64,000 nt of DNA from Cereibacter_A sp052244495 (lineage in GTDB: Bacteria > Pseudomonadota > Alphaproteobacteria > Rhodobacterales > Rhodobacteraceae): NCBI GenBank assembly GCA_052244495.1, contig JBQPXH010000007.1. The stretch is one strand, 5' to 3'. Of this stretch, positions 60,344-64,000 are shown one piece after another. Position 1 is the stretch's first letter; every line of letters starts with the position of its first letter. Under the pieces are notes generated by a model. The model searched no databases. It saw only the letters and a program-made list of their open reading frames with translations, and was not told the origin of the DNA. A program made the position numbers and the translations under genes.

Positions 60344-60802
60344 ATGGTCAATCTGTCCATCAACGGACGCGAGGTATCCCTCGACGTCGATCCGGACACG
60401 CCCCTGCTCTGGGTCCTGCGCGACGAACTTCGGCTGACGGGCACGAAGTTCGGATGCGGCGTCGCGCAATGCGGCGCCTGCACCGTCATGCTCGATGGGA
60501 TGCCGAGGCGCTCCTGCGTGACGCCGATCGGCTCGATCGAGGGAGGGCAGGTCACCACCATCGAAGGGATGGAGGGACGTGAGATCGAGGCGGTTCAGGC
60601 GGCATGGGCCGCCGTGGACGTGCCCCAGTGCGGCTGGTGCCAGTCGGGACAGGTCATGTCGGCCACGGCGCTCCTGCGGCAGATCCCGAAACCCACGGAC
60701 GAGGACATCGACCACGCCATGGCCGGCAACCTCTGCCGGTGCGCGACCTATGTCCGGATCCGGCAGGCGATCCACGATGCCGCACGCACGCTGGAGGGCT
60801 GA
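60344..60802 (+). CDS. 2Fe-2S subunit of IorAB-type molybdenum hydroxylase
   Basis: 152 aa with two [2Fe-2S] sites: plant-type CGVAQCGACTVMLDG with a later Cys in RRSC, and the helical CGWCQSGQVMS with GNLCRCATYVRIRQA. This is the small subunit of xanthine-oxidase-family enzymes of the isoquinoline 1-oxidoreductase/aldehyde dehydrogenase type. It passes electrons from the Mo site outward. GGGGAGG precedes the ATG. Large subunit follows after 3 bp. Confidence 0.93.
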   Translation: MVNLSINGREVSLDVDPDTPLLWVLRDELRLTGTKFGCGVAQCGACTVMLDGMPRRSCVTPIGSIEGGQVTTIEGMEGREIEAVQAAWAAVDVPQCGWCQSGQVMSATALLRQIPKPTDEDIDHAMAGNLCRCATYVRIRQAIHDAARTLEG

Positions 60803-60805
60803 GCC

Positions 60806-62941
60806 ATGACCCTCATGTCACGCCGCAATTTCCTCGCCACCGGAGCGGGCTTCACGCTCGCGCTGGTCCTGCCTGCGCCCTTCGCGCGGGCGCAGGGCGC
60901 ACCCTCCGACATTCCGGCCACGCCGAACGCCTTCATCCGGGTCGGTTCCGACGACACCGTGACCGTCATCATCAAGCATCTCGAGATGGGCCAGGGTCCC
61001 TACACGGGCCTCGCCACCCTCGTCGCCGAGGAGATGGACGCCGACTGGAGCCAGATCCGGGCCGAAGCCGCTCATGCGGATGATGCGCTCTACAAGAACC
61101 TTGCCTTCGGCGCACAGGGGACCGGGGGCTCGACCGCCATCGCCAACAGCTACATCCAGATGCGCAAGGCAGGCGCGGCGGCGCGGGCCATGCTGGTCGG
61201 CGCGGCGGCGGCCGAATGGGGCGTGCCCGCTTCCGAGATCACGGTGCGGGCCGGCCGCCTTTCCCATTCGAGCGGCAAGGAGGCGGGCTTCGGCACCTTC
61301 GCCGAGGCTGCGGCTTTGATGGAAGTTCCGCAGGATCCGCCGCTCAAGGATCCTGCGGATTTCGTGCTGATCGGCAAGGACGTCGCCCGCCTCGATTCCG
61401 CGGCCAAGTCGGACGGGTCGGCCCAGTTCACCCTCGACATCTACCGCGAGGGGATGCTGACCGTCGTCGTCGCCCATCCGCCGGCCTTCGGGGCGAGGGT
61501 CGCCTCGTTCGACGACGCGGAGGCGCTGAAGGTGGCAGGGGTCGAGATGGTCCGCCAGATCCCCGAAGGGATCGCGGTCTATGCCCGAAACACCTTCGCC
61601 GCGATCAAGGGCCGCGGCGCGCTCGAGATCCGCTGGGACGAAAGCGGCGCCGAGCGCCGACCCACGTCGATGATGATCGAGGACATGGCGAAGGCGCTTC
61701 CCGGCGCGCGGGTGGTCGAGGAATCCGGAGACGCCGGCGCCATCGACGGAGCGGCCGAGATCCTCGAGGCCGACTATCGCTTCCCCTACCTCGCCCATGC
61801 CCCGATGGAGCCCCTCGATGCGGTGATCGAGGTGAAGGGTGGGCAGGCGGAACTCTGGTACGGATGCCAGTTCCCATCCATCGACAAGCCCACCGTCGCG
61901 CAGGCGCTGCAACTGCCCCCGGATGCCGTCCGGATCAACGTGCTCTTCGCGGGCGGCTCGTTCGGGCGCCGCGCGCAGGGGAACGGGCACCTTGCCGCCG
62001 AGATCGCGCATGTGGCGAAGGCCGCGGGGCGCGACGGAACCTTCAAGCTGCTCTGGACTCGCGAGGACGACCTCAAGGGCGGCTATTACCGGCCGATGAC
62101 GCTTCACCGCCTCCGCGCGGGGCTCGATGCCGAGGGCAACATCATCGGCTGGGAGAATGCGGTCGCCAACCAGTCGATCATGTCGGGCACCGCGCTCGAG
62201 GCCTTCATGCAGGACGGGCTCGACCCCAGCTCCTACGAGGGATCGAACGACCTGCCCTATGACGTGGGCGCGCGCCGCATCTCCTGGGCGAAGATCGAAA
62301 GCCCCGTGCCGGTTCTCTGGTGGCGCTCGGTCGGACACACCCACACCGCCTTCGCCGTCGAGGTATTTCTCGACGAGGTCCTGGAGCGGGCCGGGAAGGA
62401 TCCGGTGCAGGGGCGGCTCGACCTGCTCACGCCCGGATCGGGCCGCTACAGGGGCGTTCTCGAGAAGGTTGCCGAGATCGCGGACTGGCAGGGGCGCACG
62501 AAGGACGGGCGCGGCTATGGCGTGGCCGTGGCCAAGAGCTTCAACACCTACGTCGCGCAGATCGTCGAGGTCGAGAACGGCGGGGTGATGCCGAAGGTCA
62601 CGCAGGTCTGGTGCGCAGTGGATTGCGGCGTCGCGGTCAATCCCGACGTGATCCGCGCCCAGATGGAGGGCGGCATCGGCTATGCGCTTTCGGCCGCGCT
62701 CTACAGCGCGATCACGCTCGACGGCGAAGGGCGGGTGGAACAGTCCAACTTCGACGACTACCGCCTGTTGCGGATCAACGAGATGCCGAAGGTCCATGTC
62801 GCGATCCTGCCATCGGCCGAGCCGCCGACCGGCGTGGGCGAGCCCGGAGTGCCGCCGCTCGCCCCGGCCGTGGCCAATGCCTGGAGGGCGCTGACCGGTC
62901 AGCCCGTCCGCCAGCTTCCCTTCGCGCAACTCCTGTCCTGA
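60806..62941 (+). CDS. Molybdopterin subunit of IorAB-type hydroxylase
   Basis: 711 aa. Twin-arginine signal (MSRRNFLATGAGFTLALVLP, cleavage near ARAQ|G), so the enzyme acts in the periplasm, exported with its folded partner. Motifs: HLEMGQGPYTGLATLVAEEM, FAGGSFGRRAQGNGHLAAE (pterin-binding GGxFGRR) and the active-site Glu in GVGEPGVPPLAPAVANAW. Hydroxylates an N-heteroaromatic ring or oxidises an aldehyde. No FAD subunit is present; the cytochrome downstream should take the electrons. A chaperone of the XdhC type is not in the window. Confidence 0.93.
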   Translation: MTLMSRRNFLATGAGFTLALVLPAPFARAQGAPSDIPATPNAFIRVGSDDTVTVIIKHLEMGQGPYTGLATLVAEEMDADWSQIRAEAAHADDALYKNLAFGAQGTGGSTAIANSYIQMRKAGAAARAMLVGAAAAEWGVPASEITVRAGRLSHSSGKEAGFGTFAEAAALMEVPQDPPLKDPADFVLIGKDVARLDSAAKSDGSAQFTLDIYREGMLTVVVAHPPAFGARVASFDDAEALKVAGVEMVRQIPEGIAVYARNTFAAIKGRGALEIRWDESGAERRPTSMMIEDMAKALPGARVVEESGDAGAIDGAAEILEADYRFPYLAHAPMEPLDAVIEVKGGQAELWYGCQFPSIDKPTVAQALQLPPDAVRINVLFAGGSFGRRAQGNGHLAAEIAHVAKAAGRDGTFKLLWTREDDLKGGYYRPMTLHRLRAGLDAEGNIIGWENAVANQSIMSGTALEAFMQDGLDPSSYEGSNDLPYDVGARRISWAKIESPVPVLWWRSVGHTHTAFAVEVFLDEVLERAGKDPVQGRLDLLTPGSGRYRGVLEKVAEIADWQGRTKDGRGYGVAVAKSFNTYVAQIVEVENGGVMPKVTQVWCAVDCGVAVNPDVIRAQMEGGIGYALSAALYSAITLDGEGRVEQSNFDDYRLLRINEMPKVHVAILPSAEPPTGVGEPGVPPLAPAVANAWRALTGQPVRQLPFAQLLS

Positions 62942-62948
62942 GGTGACC

Positions 62949-63536
62949 ATGCGTCTTTCCTTCGTTGCCGCCGCGATCCTCGCGGCGGCCCCGCTTGCCG
63001 CGCAGGAGTTGCGCGGCCCAGAGGCCTTCGAGGGCATGGCGGACGGGGCCGAACGCTCGGCCGCGATCTTCACGGAAATGGGCAAGGTGCTGACCCATCC
63101 GCGCTGCCTGAACTGCCATCCTGTCGAGGGCGGCCCCACGCAGGGTGACCGGATGCAGGCGCACAACCCGCCCGTCGTCCGCGGCCCGGCCGATTTCGGC
63201 GCCGTGGGCATGAACTGCACGACCTGCCATGGCCGCGAGAACGTGGCCTTCACCGGCAGTCCGGGGAGCATTCCGGGCCATCAGCCCTGGTCGCTCGCGC
63301 CGATCAGCATGGGCTGGGTCGGCCTCGGCCTCGGCGATATCTGCCGGCAACTGAAGGATCCGGCGCGGAACGGCGGCAAGACGCTCGAACAGTTGCACGA
63401 GCACAACGCGAGCGACGGCCTCGTCGGCTGGGGATGGGAGCCGGGCGAGGGGCGTGAGCCCGCCCCCGGCAGCCAGGAGATCTTCGGCGAACTGACCCGC
63501 GCGTGGATCGACAGCGGAGCCGCCTGCCCCTCGTGA
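62949..63536 (+). CDS. Periplasmic diheme cytochrome c
   Basis: 195 aa. Signal peptide RLSFVAAAILAAAPLAAQ, then two heme-binding sites CLNCH (in RCLNCHPVEGG) and CTTCH (in MNCTTCHGRENV). GHQPWSLAPISMGWVGLGLG lies between the hemes and a C-terminal helical part. The ATG at 62949 has AGGTGACC just before it. Located after the molybdenum hydroxylase, it is the likely electron acceptor linking it to the respiratory chain. Confidence 0.9.
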   Translation: MRLSFVAAAILAAAPLAAQELRGPEAFEGMADGAERSAAIFTEMGKVLTHPRCLNCHPVEGGPTQGDRMQAHNPPVVRGPADFGAVGMNCTTCHGRENVAFTGSPGSIPGHQPWSLAPISMGWVGLGLGDICRQLKDPARNGGKTLEQLHEHNASDGLVGWGWEPGEGREPAPGSQEIFGELTRAWIDSGAACPS

Positions 63537-63537
63537 G

Positions 63538-63560
63538 CACCGGGCCTTCAGCGGCCGGTG
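63538..63560. terminator. Hairpin between convergent cytochrome and TRAP genes
   Basis: CACCGG-G-CC pairs with GGCCGGTG around TTCAGC, with one bulged G. It overlaps the last codons of the TRAP permease and follows the cytochrome stop by a few bases. Bidirectional; no T-run. Confidence 0.5.
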
Positions 63561-64000
63561 ATCCCCGGGAAGGCAATCACGAGGGCAAGGGCCACGATCT
63601 GCAGCGCGATGAAGGGCAGAAGTGCGCGAAAGATCTCGCCCAGCGACATGTCCCGCGGCGCCACCGACTTCAGGTAGAAGGCGGCTGGCCCGAAGGGCGG
63701 CGACAGGAAGCTCACCTGCATGTTGATCGCGAAGACCACGCCGAACCAGATCGGATCGTAGCCAAGGCTCGTCACGATCGGCACGAAGATCGGCATGCAG
63801 AGGAGGGCGATCCCCACCCAGTCGAGGAACATGCCGAGCAGGAACAGGATCGCCATCATGAACAGGATGATGACGATGGGGTCCTCCGACACGCCGGTGA
63901 TGAGTTCCGAGACGAAGCGCACCCCGCCCATCAGGTTGAAGACGCCGACCAGCGCCGATGCCCCGATGCCGATCCAGACGATCATGCCGACCGTCCGCAG
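63548..64000 (-). CDS. TRAP transporter large permease, C-terminal part (runs off window)
   Basis: The last 150 residues of a DctM-family protein; the frame is open to the right edge, so the gene continues. Hydrophobic helices (IVIILFMMAILFLLGMFLDW, ALLPFIALQIVALALVIAFP) and the DctM end motif VSFLSPPFGPAAFYLKSVAP are clear. It is similar to the large permease at 43439 but not identical. Substrate unknown; a role in the same catabolic neighbourhood is possible. Confidence 0.88.
   Translation of the reverse strand: MRTVGMIVWIGIGASALVGVFNLMGGVRFVSELITGVSEDPIVIILFMMAILFLLGMFLDWVGIALLCMPIFVPIVTSLGYDPIWFGVVFAINMQVSFLSPPFGPAAFYLKSVAPRDMSLGEIFRALLPFIALQIVALALVIAFPGITGR

Overview
The DNA is uniformly GC-rich, with dense, tightly overlapping operons, and gene content that points to an alphaproteobacterium of the Rhodobacteraceae/Paracoccaceae (Rhodobacter/Cereibacter-like). 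Markers for this are ChpT of the CckA-ChpT-CtrA relay beside a DUF3553 protein, heme A synthase, the ornithine-lipid pair OlsB/OlsA, relics of a gene-transfer-agent-type tail module, and many TRAP transporters with FCD-type GntR regulators. The genus cannot be fixed from the sequence alone.

Left part (about 0.3-19.5 kb): mostly housekeeping. An amidohydrolase/ureohydrolase pair, a bactofilin, a hotdog thioesterase and an enoyl-CoA hydratase come first. Then ctaA with an M32 carboxypeptidase and two small membrane proteins, a TrmJ-type RNA methyltransferase, a diverged ThiE-like protein, olsB-olsA, and chpT. A seven-gene minus-strand run follows: rplU-rpmA-[hairpin]-GNAT-GNAT-obgE-proB-proA.

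Middle part (about 19.7-41 kb): a patchwork of accessory DNA beginning at a tRNA-Ser(CGA). It holds an EamA transporter behind what looks like a ykkC-class (guanidine-I-like) riboswitch, and a 5'-truncated phage/GTA tail gene followed by a C1q-like tail fibre, a small membrane protein, an M15 endolysin with a membrane anchor and an overlapping Rz1-like lipoprotein. A relic of a DrmB/DUF1998 protein (DISARM-type defence) and two decayed IS5-family copies follow. Between the IS copies lies an intact malonate operon: TRAP transporter matPQM, malonyl-CoA decarboxylase matA, malonyl-CoA synthetase matB, and divergent regulator matR. A decayed iron-siderophore ABC locus and an XRE regulator come next. 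Right of the second IS copy is an intact pyruvate formate-lyase with its activase, then another relic of an iron-ABC ATPase.

Right part (about 41-64 kb): catabolic and signalling modules. A GntR regulator with an 18-bp palindromic operator diverges from an operon for a sugar acid: TRAP transporter, a tiny membrane protein, an L-arabinonate-type dehydratase, an RraA-like protein and a 2-oxoglutarate-semialdehyde-type dehydrogenase. Next is a KaiC-like ATPase overlapping a hybrid PAS histidine kinase. Two divergent catabolic operons then face each other across a short regulatory gap. One encodes a FAH hydrolase, a second RraA-like protein, a 3-hydroxyisobutyrate-dehydrogenase-like protein and a TauE/SafE permease. 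The other encodes a NitT/TauT-type ABC importer, a GntR regulator, an IorAB-type molybdenum hydroxylase and a diheme cytochrome c. The window ends inside another TRAP large permease gene.

No rRNA, CRISPR array, plasmid or phage origin was seen. The most noteworthy items are the riboswitch ahead of the EamA transporter, the divergent FAH/RraA versus ABC/molybdenum-hydroxylase catabolic locus, the KaiC-like/kinase pair, the small unlisted membrane protein in the sugar-acid operon, and the layered relics in the 22-41 kb accessory zone.
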